A stretch of 64,000 nucleotides of DNA from Paenibacillus polymyxa (GTDB lineage: Bacteria > Bacillota > Bacilli > Paenibacillales > Paenibacillaceae), in the NCBI RefSeq assembly GCF_001719045.1, contig NZ_CP015423.1, forward strand, positions 1,944,001-2,008,000. The letters are read 5' to 3'. This document shows positions 44,851-53,066 of this stretch, in pieces. The translations under genes were made by a program, and so were the position numbers. Position 1 is the stretch's first letter; each line of letters begins with the position of its first letter. Below the pieces are notes generated by a model. The model was not told where the DNA came from, searched no databases, and worked only from the letters and a program-made list of their open reading frames with translations.

Positions 44851-45411
44851 TCACTTATATGCCCGACCTAATTGATAAGCGTGCTCCAGTAAACCTGCAA
44901 TGTATTCTTTCGACTCGGACAAAGTATCATAGAAGAACTCCACCTTGGACTCTCTTACTCTTGCGTAACCAGCAATGGCTTTATTCAAATAATTAGTAAC
45001 CAAATCGTGATATTCATACTTGATCAGATGTTCTTTCGTCCCTCCCGCCAAGCACATCCACAACACCTGCTTCGTCGTAAATTCCTGAAGTAAACCTTTG
45101 TTCCAGACTTTATCCAGGTACCCTTTTAGCATGGAAGGCACACTGTACCACCATAGTGGAAACACAAAGACCAGAGCGTCCGCAGCTGCAATTCTATCCA
45201 TCTCTTTCCGCGTTTCAGGAGCATATTGTTTATGGGTCGTATTCCAATCCAGCTCATCTGCCGCGCTATATACCGGATTAAACCCATCCCGATCCAAGTC
45301 CAAAATATCTACCTCGTGCTTATTCTCCTTCAATCCCTCTACAAAACGATTCATGACTGCAAGGGTAAGTGAATCCTCTCTAGGATGCGTAACGACCAAT
45401 AGAACTTTCAT
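44851..45411 (-). CDS. NAD(P)H:quinone oxidoreductase-like flavodoxin-fold protein
   Basis: A 186-residue flavodoxin_2 family protein (KefF/MdaB/NQO-like). Seen: VLLVVTHPREDSLTLAV for FMN/FAD phosphate, ADALVFVFPLWWYSVPSMLKGYLDKVW for the isoalloxazine site, and a mid-loop LAGGTKEH. Expected to reduce quinones by two electrons, avoiding semiquinones. The frame is open to 45507 but the Met at 45411, starting KVLLVVTHPRE, gives the family start with AAGG upstream. Divergent from an HxlR regulator. Confidence 0.87.
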   Translation of the reverse strand: MKVLLVVTHPREDSLTLAVMNRFVEGLKENKHEVDILDLDRDGFNPVYSAADELDWNTTHKQYAPETRKEMDRIAAADALVFVFPLWWYSVPSMLKGYLDKVWNKGLLQEFTTKQVLWMCLAGGTKEHLIKYEYHDLVTNYLNKAIAGYARVRESKVEFFYDTLSESKEYIAGLLEHAYQLGRAYK

Positions 45412-45491
45412 GTTATCCGTAACCTTCTTTCTCCTCATAATTGTTGAACCCTGTCTACAGATGCTATTATGGATGTTATACATTAGAGTGT

Positions 45492-45521
45492 GAAGTACGC
45501 ACTTCAATGTACTGTAGGTAC
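45492..45521. promoter_or_regulatory. Inverted repeats between quinone reductase and HxlR genes
   Basis: GAAGTACGCACTTC (45492-45505) and GTAC-TGTAG-GTAC (45509-45521) lie in the divergent promoter region and are candidate operators. Confidence 0.5.
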
Positions 45522-45573
45522 TTTAAGGTTCCTTAGTGCCTTTTGTACTACAGATCGGAGAGGGGGAAAGTCT

Positions 45574-45969
45574 ATGGAAGACAAAGCCAAAACCTATATG
45601 CTCGGGATCGAGGCAACTTTGGAGGTCATCAGTGGAAAGTGGAAAGGCATCATCCTACATCATTTAACCAGCGGCAGAAAACGTACATACGAACTTCGTC
45701 AACTCATTCCGAAAATCACCCAAAAAGTGCTTACCCAACAGCTTAGAGAGCTTGAAAAGGATGGAATCATCCACCGCATCATTTATAACCAGGTTCCACC
45801 CAAAGTGGAGTACGAGCTTAGTGAATATGGATGGGATTTTAAAGATCTGCTTGATCGTTTTTGCTTATGGGGAGAAGATCATTTGGATAGGATCTATGGA
45901 GATAAAACAAAGGTGCTGGAAGAGTATTCTGTGAAGGAAAAAAACGCCAAACAAGCACCACCTCTTTAA
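45574..45969 (+). CDS. HxlR/DUF24 family regulator
   Basis: A 131-residue winged-helix protein: YMLGIEATLEVISGKWKGIIL core helix, ITQKVLTQQLRELEKDGII recognition helix, PPKVEYELSEYG wing. The N-terminal cysteine of the other two HxlR proteins here is replaced (LGIEATL); the only Cys is in the C-terminal helix (RFCLWGED), so sensing may differ or be by ligand. The frame opens at 45490, but GAGAGGGGGAAAGTCT before ATG 45574 fixes the start. Divergent from the flavoprotein gene that it probably controls. Confidence 0.86.
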   Translation: MEDKAKTYMLGIEATLEVISGKWKGIILHHLTSGRKRTYELRQLIPKITQKVLTQQLRELEKDGIIHRIIYNQVPPKVEYELSEYGWDFKDLLDRFCLWGEDHLDRIYGDKTKVLEEYSVKEKNAKQAPPL

Positions 45970-45985
45970 GGAGGCGTGCTTGTTT
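45949..45985. terminator. Terminator overlapping the HxlR stop codon
   Basis: AAACAAGCAC / GTGCTTGTTT outer stem with an inner CCTC/GAGG pair, spanning the stop codon. Also suitably placed for arsC, which ends at 46011 on the other strand. Confidence 0.75.
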
Positions 45986-46010
45986 GAAATACTATAGCTG
46001 TGTACCTTGT

Positions 46011-46433
46011 TTATTCACCAGTCTCCGCAAATTTCCGAATACGAGCCCCGACTTCATCCCGTACACGCTGGAACACGCTCCATTTCTCTTCTTCTGTTCC
46101 TTGTGCTTTAGCCGGATCATCAAATCCCCAATGTTCACGACGAACGCGCGGAGGTGTGATAGGACATTTATCTGCAGCATCTCCGCATAAGGTCACAACC
46201 AAATCCGCGCTGTTCAGCAAAGCAGGATCTATAATATCTGAAGTTTGTCCGGAGATATCGATCCCTATTTCATTCATCGCTTGCACCGCTTTAGGGTTAA
46301 GGCCGTGTGCCTCAATGCCCGCACTGTATACATTCCAACGGTCTCCCAAGTATTTTTTGGCCCAGCCTTCTGCCATTTGACTGCGACAAGAATTACCAGT
46401 GCATAAAAAGTAAATTGTCTTCTTTTCCATCAT
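46011..46433 (-). CDS. arsC: Arsenate reductase, thioredoxin-coupled
   Basis: A 140-residue low-molecular-weight phosphatase-fold reductase. P-loop [14 protein letters not shown] with the nucleophilic Cys, and [11 protein letters not shown] with the two further redox cysteines, correspond to Cys10, Cys82 and Cys89 of the Staphylococcus/Bacillus enzyme when numbered from the second of the two tandem Mets. AAGGAG sits six bases before ATG 46433; an ATG five codons earlier contains that site. Reduces arsenate to arsenite for ArsB. 22 bp after arsB. Confidence 0.94.
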   Translation of the reverse strand: MMEKKTIYFLCTGNSCRSQMAEGWAKKYLGDRWNVYSAGIEAHGLNPKAVQAMNEIGIDISGQTSDIIDPALLNSADLVVTLCGDAADKCPITPPRVRREHWGFDDPAKAQGTEEEKWSVFQRVRDEVGARIRKFAETGE

Positions 46434-46455
46434 TACCGTCTCCTTCAATGTTCAA

Positions 46456-47745
46456 TTATGAAATGATTAACCATAGATATAAGCCCAGTAGGGTCATAAA
46501 AAGTGTAGGAATGGTTAAGACAATGCCTGTCTTAAAATAAGTCCACCAAGAAATTTTTACGTTTTTCGAACGAAGCACATGCAGCCACAACAACGTGGCT
46601 AATGAACCGATCGGAGTTATTTTCGGCCCCAGATCAGAACCAATGACGTTAGCATAAATCAACGCCTCTTTGACCATACCGGTTGTATGGGTGGCATCAA
46701 TGGCAAGCGCATTAATCATGACCGTAGGCATGTTATTCATGACCGACGAGATAATCGCCGCAATAAAACCCATGCCCATGGTGGCCACAAACATACCTTG
46801 ATCAGCAGCCGCTTGAATCACATGGGCCAGCAGATCCGTCAAACCGGCATTTCGTAGACCATACACCACAACATACATTCCGATGGAGAAAAATACGATG
46901 GCCCATGGAGCGCCCTTGATGACTTCTTTCATCGGCACTGCAGGGCTTCTACGCGCCATCAATAAGAAAAAGATAGCAATAATACCGGCCACCACCGAAA
47001 CGGGAATGTTAAAAAATTCGCATGCAAAGTAGCCAACGAACAAAACCGCGAGAACGATCCAAGACATACGGAACATTTTTGGATCTTTAATCGCTTCCGC
47101 AGGCGTGATTAATTGTGCCGTATCAAACGTTTTCGGAATTCTTTTGCGAAAAAAAAGATACAGTACTCCTATACTGGCTGCTAAAGAAAATAAATTAGGT
47201 ACAATCATGCGACTCGCATATTCCATAAAGGTGATCCCAAAGAAATCGGCTGACACAATGTTGACCAAATTGCTGACCACAAGCGGAAGCGACGTCGTGT
47301 CTGAAATAAAACCGCTCGCTATGATAAAAGGAAAAATCATTTTCTCATCCAATTTAAGTGCCCGAACCATCGCCAGTACAATCGGTGTCAGTATTAAGGC
47401 GGCACCGTCATTCGCAAAAAAAGCAGCAACAACGGCGCCAAGAAGGGTCACATAAACAAACATCCGGGTTCCGCTTCCTCGTGCAGCTCGTGCCATGTGA
47501 AGCGCCGCCCATTCGAAGAAGCCGATTTTATCAAGCACCAATGAAATCAGAATAATGGCTACAAAAGCCAGTGTCGCATTCCAGACAATATGAGTAACTT
47601 CCCAAACATCATGTAAATCGACGACACCCACCAGCAAGGCGAGTATGGCACCGCCGCAGGCAGACCAGCCGATAGACAGATTTCTAGGCTGCCAGATCAC
47701 CAACACTAAAGTGGCTAAAAATATAATGCATGCCAACAAAATCAA
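46456..47745 (-). CDS. arsB: Arsenite efflux permease ArsB
   Basis: A 429-residue ion-transporter-superfamily permease with about twelve spans. Signatures: [55 protein letters not shown] and [23 protein letters not shown], all typical of ArsB. Start is TTG at 47745 with TGGAGG nine bases upstream. No arsA is present, so export is driven by proton motive force. Preceded by a terminator-like hairpin that separates it from arsR. Confidence 0.95.
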   Translation of the reverse strand: MILLACIIFLATLVLVIWQPRNLSIGWSACGGAILALLVGVVDLHDVWEVTHIVWNATLAFVAIILISLVLDKIGFFEWAALHMARAARGSGTRMFVYVTLLGAVVAAFFANDGAALILTPIVLAMVRALKLDEKMIFPFIIASGFISDTTSLPLVVSNLVNIVSADFFGITFMEYASRMIVPNLFSLAASIGVLYLFFRKRIPKTFDTAQLITPAEAIKDPKMFRMSWIVLAVLFVGYFACEFFNIPVSVVAGIIAIFFLLMARRSPAVPMKEVIKGAPWAIVFFSIGMYVVVYGLRNAGLTDLLAHVIQAAADQGMFVATMGMGFIAAIISSVMNNMPTVMINALAIDATHTTGMVKEALIYANVIGSDLGPKITPIGSLATLLWLHVLRSKNVKISWWTYFKTGIVLTIPTLFMTLLGLYLWLIIS

Positions 47746-47790
47746 TGTTTTAAACCTCCATTACATTACCTTATAAACATATACTTATGT

Positions 47791-47825
47791 TAAAAACACC
47801 GTCTATCCCCCAAGGAGATAAACGG
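47791..47825 (-). terminator. Attenuator hairpin between arsR and arsB
   Basis: Minus strand CCGTTTATC / GATAGACGG stem (one G-T pair) followed by TGTTTTTA, directly after arsR. Likely lowers arsBC relative to arsR. Confidence 0.65.
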
Positions 47826-47833
47826 AACAGCCT

Positions 47834-48190
47834 TTAGGATGAGCAGCAAGCCGATGAATCCGGTGCACAAAATGCTATCGGCTCCTCTTTATTCAGCCAT
47901 TTTAAAATCTGCTTGGAGTCTGGCATACGCTCAAGAACGGCTTGAATTTGCGGCTTGTCGTCTACATTTAAGGAATAGTATACCCACTGACTTCGTCGTT
48001 CTTCTTTTACAATTCCTTGCGACTTTAATTTTCTCAAATGTTGGCTAATTGCTGGCTGCGACATATCAAAGATATCTACAAATTCGCAAACACACCATTC
48101 TCTTTCTCTTAGCAGGGAAAGCATAGCCAAGCGGGTTTTATCCCCTAGTAGCTTTAAATGATCGGCTATATAACCAAGTTGCTCCAAAGT
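47834..48190 (-). CDS. arsR: Arsenic-responsive repressor ArsR
   Basis: A 118-residue winged-helix SmtB/ArsR protein. Arsenite site CVCEF in the alpha3 helix; recognition helix SQPAISQHLRKLKSQGIV; C-terminal cysteines (FCAPDSSACCSS). Start: a frame from ATG 48205 contains AAAGGAGG as codons; the TTG at 48190, six bases after that site, is the likely start. Regulates arsR-arsB-arsC from the palindrome immediately upstream. Confidence 0.92.
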   Translation of the reverse strand, partial: TLEQLGYIADHLKLLGDKTRLAMLSLLREREWCVCEFVDIFDMSQPAISQHLRKLKSQGIVKEERRSQWVYYSLNVDDKPQIQAVLERMPDSKQILKWLNKEEPIAFCAPDSSACCSS

Positions 48191-48206
48191 GTAACCTCCT
48201 TTCATT

Positions 48207-48228
48207 TATATAACTGTATGCTTATATA
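48207..48228 (-). promoter_or_regulatory. ars operator/promoter palindrome
   Basis: TATATAA-ctgtatgc-TTATATA, a perfect inverted repeat with 7-bp arms, lies just before the arsR ribosome binding site and overlaps an AT-rich promoter region (a TTGATA lies about 30 bp further upstream on the minus strand). Confidence 0.65.
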
Positions 48229-48266
48229 CTAATGGAGTACTTTTTTAATATCAAGAACAATAATAA

Positions 48267-49859
48267 CTATCCATTCACCAATTGCATAATCCAGTCTTTT
48301 ATATCAACGATTCGCAGTGTTTTGGGGCGTGTATTCGTTCCGGAAATAATTAATGGGACAAGGGAATCTTTTTCATGCAGCGATCCATGTGCTCCCCCTC
48401 CGATGTGGGTAGGAGAACTTTCACTGACGAGTTCATATCCGGGTTGGACCGTGACGACAACGTATTTTCCTTCATGAGAGTTCATTGCCCCGTATAACCT
48501 CGCCAAAACGTCAGGATATTTTCCGTACTTGATCCGGTTGTTATTTATCGTAATATCCACAAGGTCCTTTTCGCCCGATAATGTCCATGATTGTCCATAT
48601 TCATCGGTGTATTTTCCACCAGGATGATAAGAAAACAGCTTACCCTTTTTCCCCTTTGTAACATGAATATTGTTTTTACCATCTTTCATAGCGATGATAT
48701 CGAGCTTTTCCTCTTTTTGTAAGCGCTTCACTACATCAGATAACTCGACGTTATCATTAATCGCATAAACATAAGCCATTCGTTCATTCGTGGAAATGAC
48801 AATTTGATCTTCTTTTTTTACTGATTGATTTAATTTTGCTATGCGGTAAGGGTTTAACAGCGGCTTTATCTCAACAGTCGCTACCTGTCGATCATCATAA
48901 ACCGCGCTTTGCGCACTATCACCCATGACAATCCATATCGCATTTTTTACAGCCTGTTCCCACGAACCGTATGCGTTCAACACGGTTTGCAGCGCTTGAT
49001 CCGCTTTTTCAATTCCTTCCAACTGAGCCGGGCCTTTTTTATGCACCGAACTATCATTTTCTGGAAAATATGTGACAGTTACGCTTGGAAGTTTTTTTTG
49101 ATTGATTAGAAAAGCGGTATCTTTTGCGGAAAACTCGTCGTTCATCCCGAATTTTTTCCACGGAGGAGTATTCCAGCTATTCTTTGGATCCAGTTGTGCA
49201 AAAGTTGCATAAGAAAACCATTTAGGTCCTGTTATTCTCAATTGTTCTGGCACACGATTGCTGTTCGTTATAAAGCGAGGTACTTTTAAGTCATGTTCCG
49301 TTCTTCCTCTAAAAACAATAGCGTTGATTGATGCCGATTCTTTTCCTTTGTCGGCCAGCTCTTCGTGAATTGTTTTTGTTTTTTTGTTCAAATGAACTTG
49401 ATTTAACTGATAAATAGCATCCATAAATACTTGCATTTGATCTATCTTCAAGGCTTCTTTGGCACCATTGCCGTAGAGAATCATGCGTTTCTTTTGGTCG
49501 CTGTACCAAACGAGTCCAGGCACATGATGTTGGTCTGCATACGTTCCCGTTAATAATGTACTGTCGATTGTCACAGACATCGTGGGAAATGAACTCACTA
49601 CATGCGGGAAATATTGCCCTTGATTAAGGAGATATTGCATTGCCGGAGCACGGCCTGCTTGAATCGCATCTTGCAAAGGCTTATCCATTAACGAATCAAT
49701 CAAGATCATAATGACAGGTTTTTTCCCCATTTGATTTACTGTGATAGGTGGCTTCACACTCTGTTGTTTTAGCTGTTGACTGGAGTCCGCTCTACAGCCC
49801 AAGATCAACAACAATAAACTTAGCACTACTGCAATGGTAACTTTATTTTTCATGCCCAT
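48267..49859 (-). CDS. Alkaline-phosphatase-superfamily phosphodiesterase lipoprotein
   Basis: A 530-residue exported lipoprotein (signal peptide, lipobox ILGCR) of the type I phosphodiesterase/nucleotide pyrophosphatase family. Visible: IMILIDSLMD (first metal Asp), FPTMSVTIDSTLLTGTYADQH (Thr nucleophile and metal ligands), VMGDSAQSAV and GGGAHGSLHEKDSLVPLIISG near the C-terminus (His metal ligands). It likely hydrolyses phosphate mono- or diesters outside the membrane. ATG 49859 with AAAGGG upstream. Separated from arsR by its operator region, so not part of the ars operon. Confidence 0.86.
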   Translation of the reverse strand: MGMKNKVTIAVVLSLLLLILGCRADSSQQLKQQSVKPPITVNQMGKKPVIMILIDSLMDKPLQDAIQAGRAPAMQYLLNQGQYFPHVVSSFPTMSVTIDSTLLTGTYADQHHVPGLVWYSDQKKRMILYGNGAKEALKIDQMQVFMDAIYQLNQVHLNKKTKTIHEELADKGKESASINAIVFRGRTEHDLKVPRFITNSNRVPEQLRITGPKWFSYATFAQLDPKNSWNTPPWKKFGMNDEFSAKDTAFLINQKKLPSVTVTYFPENDSSVHKKGPAQLEGIEKADQALQTVLNAYGSWEQAVKNAIWIVMGDSAQSAVYDDRQVATVEIKPLLNPYRIAKLNQSVKKEDQIVISTNERMAYVYAINDNVELSDVVKRLQKEEKLDIIAMKDGKNNIHVTKGKKGKLFSYHPGGKYTDEYGQSWTLSGEKDLVDITINNNRIKYGKYPDVLARLYGAMNSHEGKYVVVTVQPGYELVSESSPTHIGGGAHGSLHEKDSLVPLIISGTNTRPKTLRIVDIKDWIMQLVNG

Positions 49860-50047
49860 GTATGTGTCCCTTTCTTAGAAAAACTTGATCCTCTTATTTT
49901 TTTCTTGTACTAAAAATATTATTCCTGCATTGGATCATCGGGACAAAGGTATCTCATACAAGCAATTAAAGTTACACCTCCATGAATTTTTTGGATCTAA
50001 TAGGCCAAATTTAAGATCAAACCATTTAGGGAGGGAGCATAACCACC

Positions 50048-50821
50048 ATGACTACGACAAACATAAACGAATACTCCATGCATTATATGGATTCTGGTGA
50101 AGGAATGGCCATCCTATTCATTCACCCTCCAGTACTCACAAGCTTAAATTTCACATACCAAATCCAAGGACTCTCGCCCCATTTTCGAACGATAGCTTTT
50201 GATATTAGAGGACACGGTAAAAGTCAGCCTTCCGAGCAAACGGTTACTTACCCTCTCATCGCCCTGGATATTAAACATTTGATGGACCGGATGAGCCTTG
50301 ATAAAGTATTTCTGTGTGGATATTCTACCGGGGGCTCGATAGTACTTGAATTCCTCTTGACTTATCCAGATCGGGCATGGGGAGGCATTGTTATTAGTGG
50401 AATGTCGGAAGTAAACGAATGGCGACTAAGAAATAAAATTTCTTTGGGCATTGCTCTTTCCAAAATCGGCACAATCGGTACGATTGCCCTTTCTAATGCT
50501 TGGTCACAAACGAAACAGCTATCTTTATTCCGTAAGTTATTCAACGATGCGAAGCAGGGAAATCCCAGGAATGTCGAACAATATTATCGATACAGCTTGA
50601 AGTACAACTGCACCTCACGGCTCGGGGAAATCCATCTTCCTGTCCTGCTCGTTTATGGTGAAAAAGATAAGCACTTTCATCCCTATGCCAAAATATTGCA
50701 TCAACAATTACCAAATAGTGAGCTGGTTTTCCTTAAGAAAGCTGATCATCGCCTTCCTACGAAGGCCGCCGGATTATTGAATGAACTGATCAAGCAGTTC
50801 GTAGATCGGTTCAGCCTTTAA
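50048..50821 (+). CDS. Alpha/beta hydrolase
   Basis: A 257-residue alpha/beta hydrolase. AFDIRGHGKSQ is the usual strand-loop before the elbow; the nucleophile elbow is CGYSTGG (Ser at about residue 93); LLVYGEKDKHFHP supplies the acid and KKADHRLPT the His. GGGAGG precedes the ATG. Size and motifs fit esterases, haloperoxidase-like and lactonase members; the substrate cannot be inferred. Divergent from the phosphodiesterase gene. Confidence 0.87.
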   Translation: MTTTNINEYSMHYMDSGEGMAILFIHPPVLTSLNFTYQIQGLSPHFRTIAFDIRGHGKSQPSEQTVTYPLIALDIKHLMDRMSLDKVFLCGYSTGGSIVLEFLLTYPDRAWGGIVISGMSEVNEWRLRNKISLGIALSKIGTIGTIALSNAWSQTKQLSLFRKLFNDAKQGNPRNVEQYYRYSLKYNCTSRLGEIHLPVLLVYGEKDKHFHPYAKILHQQLPNSELVFLKKADHRLPTKAAGLLNELIKQFVDRFSL

Positions 50822-50829
50822 AGCAAATC

Positions 50830-51003
50830 CTACAGGATAATTCCACAAACATAGCTACATCCCACTCCTGTTACGTTAAGCGTCAAATAGCCCCCCACCT
50901 GTTCAACATCCGTTGGCCATGACATGCGGCGGATGGGGTATTCCTTTCCGGACCCCGGCCGAAAGGCAGGAATCAGTACATTACATGCCGTTTTCTGCGC
51001 CAT
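50830..51003 (-). CDS. Possible 57-residue small protein
   Basis: An ATG at 51003 opens a 57-codon frame ending at TAG 50830, filling most of an otherwise empty 295-bp gap. AAGG lies about ten bases upstream. The product is neutral, glycine-rich at its end (VGGYLTLNVTGVGC) with four cysteines and no signal peptide or membrane segment; third-position GC is like that of neighbouring genes. I recognise no family. It could instead be chance in a stretch that also holds several inverted repeats (CATCCG/CGGATG, GCGC/GCGC). Confidence 0.35.
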   Translation of the reverse strand: MAQKTACNVLIPAFRPGSGKEYPIRRMSWPTDVEQVGGYLTLNVTGVGCSYVCGIIL

Positions 51004-51116
51004 CGTTGCGCAACCTTACAAGAGTGTTAGGCAATTGTCATCTAGATCAATGGTATCAACCTAGCTGCTCCTCTATACTAATCCATTGATAGGATTATTT
51101 TTAAGGGGGAGTTGGC

Positions 51117-52622
51117 GTGAGGTTTTTTGAAATGCTGCTATTCTTTTCAAGTGCTTGTTTGTTGGCACTCCTGTTCATTATCAATCAACGTATCCGAAGA
51201 CCAGCTTTGCTCCTGACAAGCGGAGCAGGCTCCATTTTTTTAGTGATACATTTGCTTGTCGAAGGATACAGGGTTCAGCTTTTATTTTTATACGGATTTA
51301 CGATCCTGATGCTTATGCATTCGCTTATAGACGTTTTCATAACGCTGAAAGTCGTTCGGACTGCCTCGCGAATCCGTAGGGTGCTGGGCCGTCTTTTTAT
51401 CGTGATTGGGCTAATCGCAACGGCGTGCTTCCTCTATGTGTTTCCCGTATTCGACTTTCCGGCGCCAACCGGCGAGTTGAAGGTAGGCACGCAAGTCTTT
51501 CATTTCATCGATCCAAGCCGGGAGGAGACATTTGGAAAAACCGCGACAGGCAAAAGGGAATTGATGGTTCAGGTATGGTATCCGGCTCAAGCTGGCACCG
51601 ACAAGTACGCTCCCTTTATTCCAGATACCCAGATTTTACGTTATATGGCCGCGGACTATGGCCTTCCCGGGTTTACTTTTCAACACCTGAAGTACGTATC
51701 CAGTCATGCTTATTCGGGGGCCGAAGTCTCTTCGGCACAGACTTCATACCCGCTGATCCTTGCGAATCCCGGCAATGGCTCTTCCAGGTTCCTCCACACG
51801 TCGCAAGCCGAAAATCTCGCGAGTCATGGATATATCGTGGCAGTGATCGACCACACCTACAATACATTTGCAACCGAGTTTCCGGACGGGCGAATCACGA
51901 CCAGCACAACCAACGACTTATTCTCGCCCGCCCATGATTACCAGACGAGTAGAGGAAATCGTGACAAGTTGGGAAAAGTTTTAACCGGCGATGTGGCGTT
52001 TGCGCTGGACCAATTCGAGCTCATCCAATCGGGGCAGTTTCCAAGTCATCTAAAAGGGAGGATTGATCTCGGTCATGTCGGGGTGTTCGGTCATTCCATC
52101 GGCGGAGCGACGGCCTATGACGCTTCTTACGATCCGCGAATCGCGGTTGGAATAGACCTTGATGGAGGGCTTTATCGACTGCGTGACAGAGAGGGTCTGC
52201 GAAAGCCGTTTTTGTTCATCAACTCGGAAAGCTATTTCGAAAAATTAAAAATGGTGATGGATAACCGGGTCTACACGGATGCAGAGCTTAACCGTATGGG
52301 CTCAACAAGAGAGTGGGAGGATCAAGTAACGGAAGATAAAAAGTTGGAGCTTGAACGGATGCGCGAAGCGGTCGACGAAGGGGGACAAGTCCTCTATATC
52401 GAAAATACGGAGCATTTGAATTTTGCCGACGTACAGTTTATTTCTCCGATTTTCGAAATGCTGGGCATTACAGGAAAGATTGCACCCGAAAGAGCGAACT
52501 CCGTTATCAATGCCTATATGCTGGATTTCTTCGATAGGTATCTGAAAAATCAAGGCGGAATCTTAATGAAAGGACCGGATAGCCGCTTTCCGGAGGTGAA
52601 GTTCGTAACCTCGCTATTATAA
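51117..52622 (+). CDS. Membrane-anchored alpha/beta hydrolase (PAF-acetylhydrolase-like)
   Basis: A 501-residue protein: three or four N-terminal spans (about residues 3-22, 31-48, 53-77, 92-113), then a catalytic domain of the platelet-activating-factor acetylhydrolase/dienelactone-hydrolase type. ELMVQVWYPAQ and HGYIVAVIDHTYNT are family signatures; the nucleophile elbow is GHSIGG (Ser at about 325), DLDGG the acid region and NTEHLNFAD the His. GTG start at 51117 with AGGGGGAG upstream. The catalytic part should face outside or sit at the membrane. Lipid ester substrate is plausible but unproven. Confidence 0.86.
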   Translation: MRFFEMLLFFSSACLLALLFIINQRIRRPALLLTSGAGSIFLVIHLLVEGYRVQLLFLYGFTILMLMHSLIDVFITLKVVRTASRIRRVLGRLFIVIGLIATACFLYVFPVFDFPAPTGELKVGTQVFHFIDPSREETFGKTATGKRELMVQVWYPAQAGTDKYAPFIPDTQILRYMAADYGLPGFTFQHLKYVSSHAYSGAEVSSAQTSYPLILANPGNGSSRFLHTSQAENLASHGYIVAVIDHTYNTFATEFPDGRITTSTTNDLFSPAHDYQTSRGNRDKLGKVLTGDVAFALDQFELIQSGQFPSHLKGRIDLGHVGVFGHSIGGATAYDASYDPRIAVGIDLDGGLYRLRDREGLRKPFLFINSESYFEKLKMVMDNRVYTDAELNRMGSTREWEDQVTEDKKLELERMREAVDEGGQVLYIENTEHLNFADVQFISPIFEMLGITGKIAPERANSVINAYMLDFFDRYLKNQGGILMKGPDSRFPEVKFVTSLL

Positions 52623-52652
52623 ATTACGGAACAGGCTACCGATTTTGATATG

Positions 52653-52703
52653 CTCCCCTTCAAGTAGGCAGGTTTAATAAATAAACCGCTACTTGAAGGG
52701 GAG
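52653..52703. repeat. Near-perfect inverted repeat at the edge of an IS remnant
   Basis: CTCCCCTTCAAGTAG (52653-52667) pairs with CTACTTGAAGGGGAG (52689-52703), with an inner GGTTTA/TAAACC. It could terminate the upstream hydrolase gene or be made of an IS end and its partner. Confidence 0.65.
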
Positions 52704-52710
52704 TTTTCCT

Positions 52711-52884
52711 TTGTCTAAGAAGAACGAATACAATGCGATTGAGAAACTAGCCATCATACAGGAGTTAAAAGCAGGACAGAGCAGCCGTGTGGAAGTAGCC
52801 AAAAAACATAACATCAGCGTTACCACCTTAGTGAAATGGCGACATCGCTATGAGTTGTACGGAATGGGGAAGCGAAAGCTATGA
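52711..52884 (+). pseudogene. IS3/IS150-type OrfA fragment (decayed)
   Basis: A TTG-started 57-codon frame reads as the HTH part of an IS3-family OrfA (NAIEKLAIIQELKAGQ, then KKHNISVTTLVKWRHRYELYG). After YELYG the frame breaks; the usual next segment (G-R-S-T-N-H) continues in another frame at about 52890 for some 15 codons, then similarity ends. No OrfB or right end is present. A remnant of a former insertion. Confidence 0.6.
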
Positions 52885-52978
52885 GCAAGGGGCGGTCTAC
52901 CAATCATCAGGAACGAATAGACAGTATCTTTGCCTGTATATTGTCCTGCTCATCAAAGCGAAAAATAATATATAATAT

Positions 52979-53008
52979 TTTACACCATGTAAATATACAA
53001 ATTATGCT
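52979..53008 (+). promoter_or_regulatory. Candidate promoter and operator of the MFS gene
   Basis: Palindrome TTTACA-CCA-TGTAAA (52979-52993); its left arm serves as a -35 for TATGCT (53003-53008) at 18-bp spacing. A TATAAT also lies at 52971. Confidence 0.4.
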
Positions 53009-53066
53009 AAAGTCATATATAGTTTGGTTAGGATAGGTATGTATTCGGAAGGAGTGTAAAAATGAA

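Noticed and set aside
48267..49859. Phosphodiesterase lipoprotein as part of the ars operon
   Set aside because: It ends 77 bp before the arsR start with the ars operator-promoter between them; no motif links it to arsenic.
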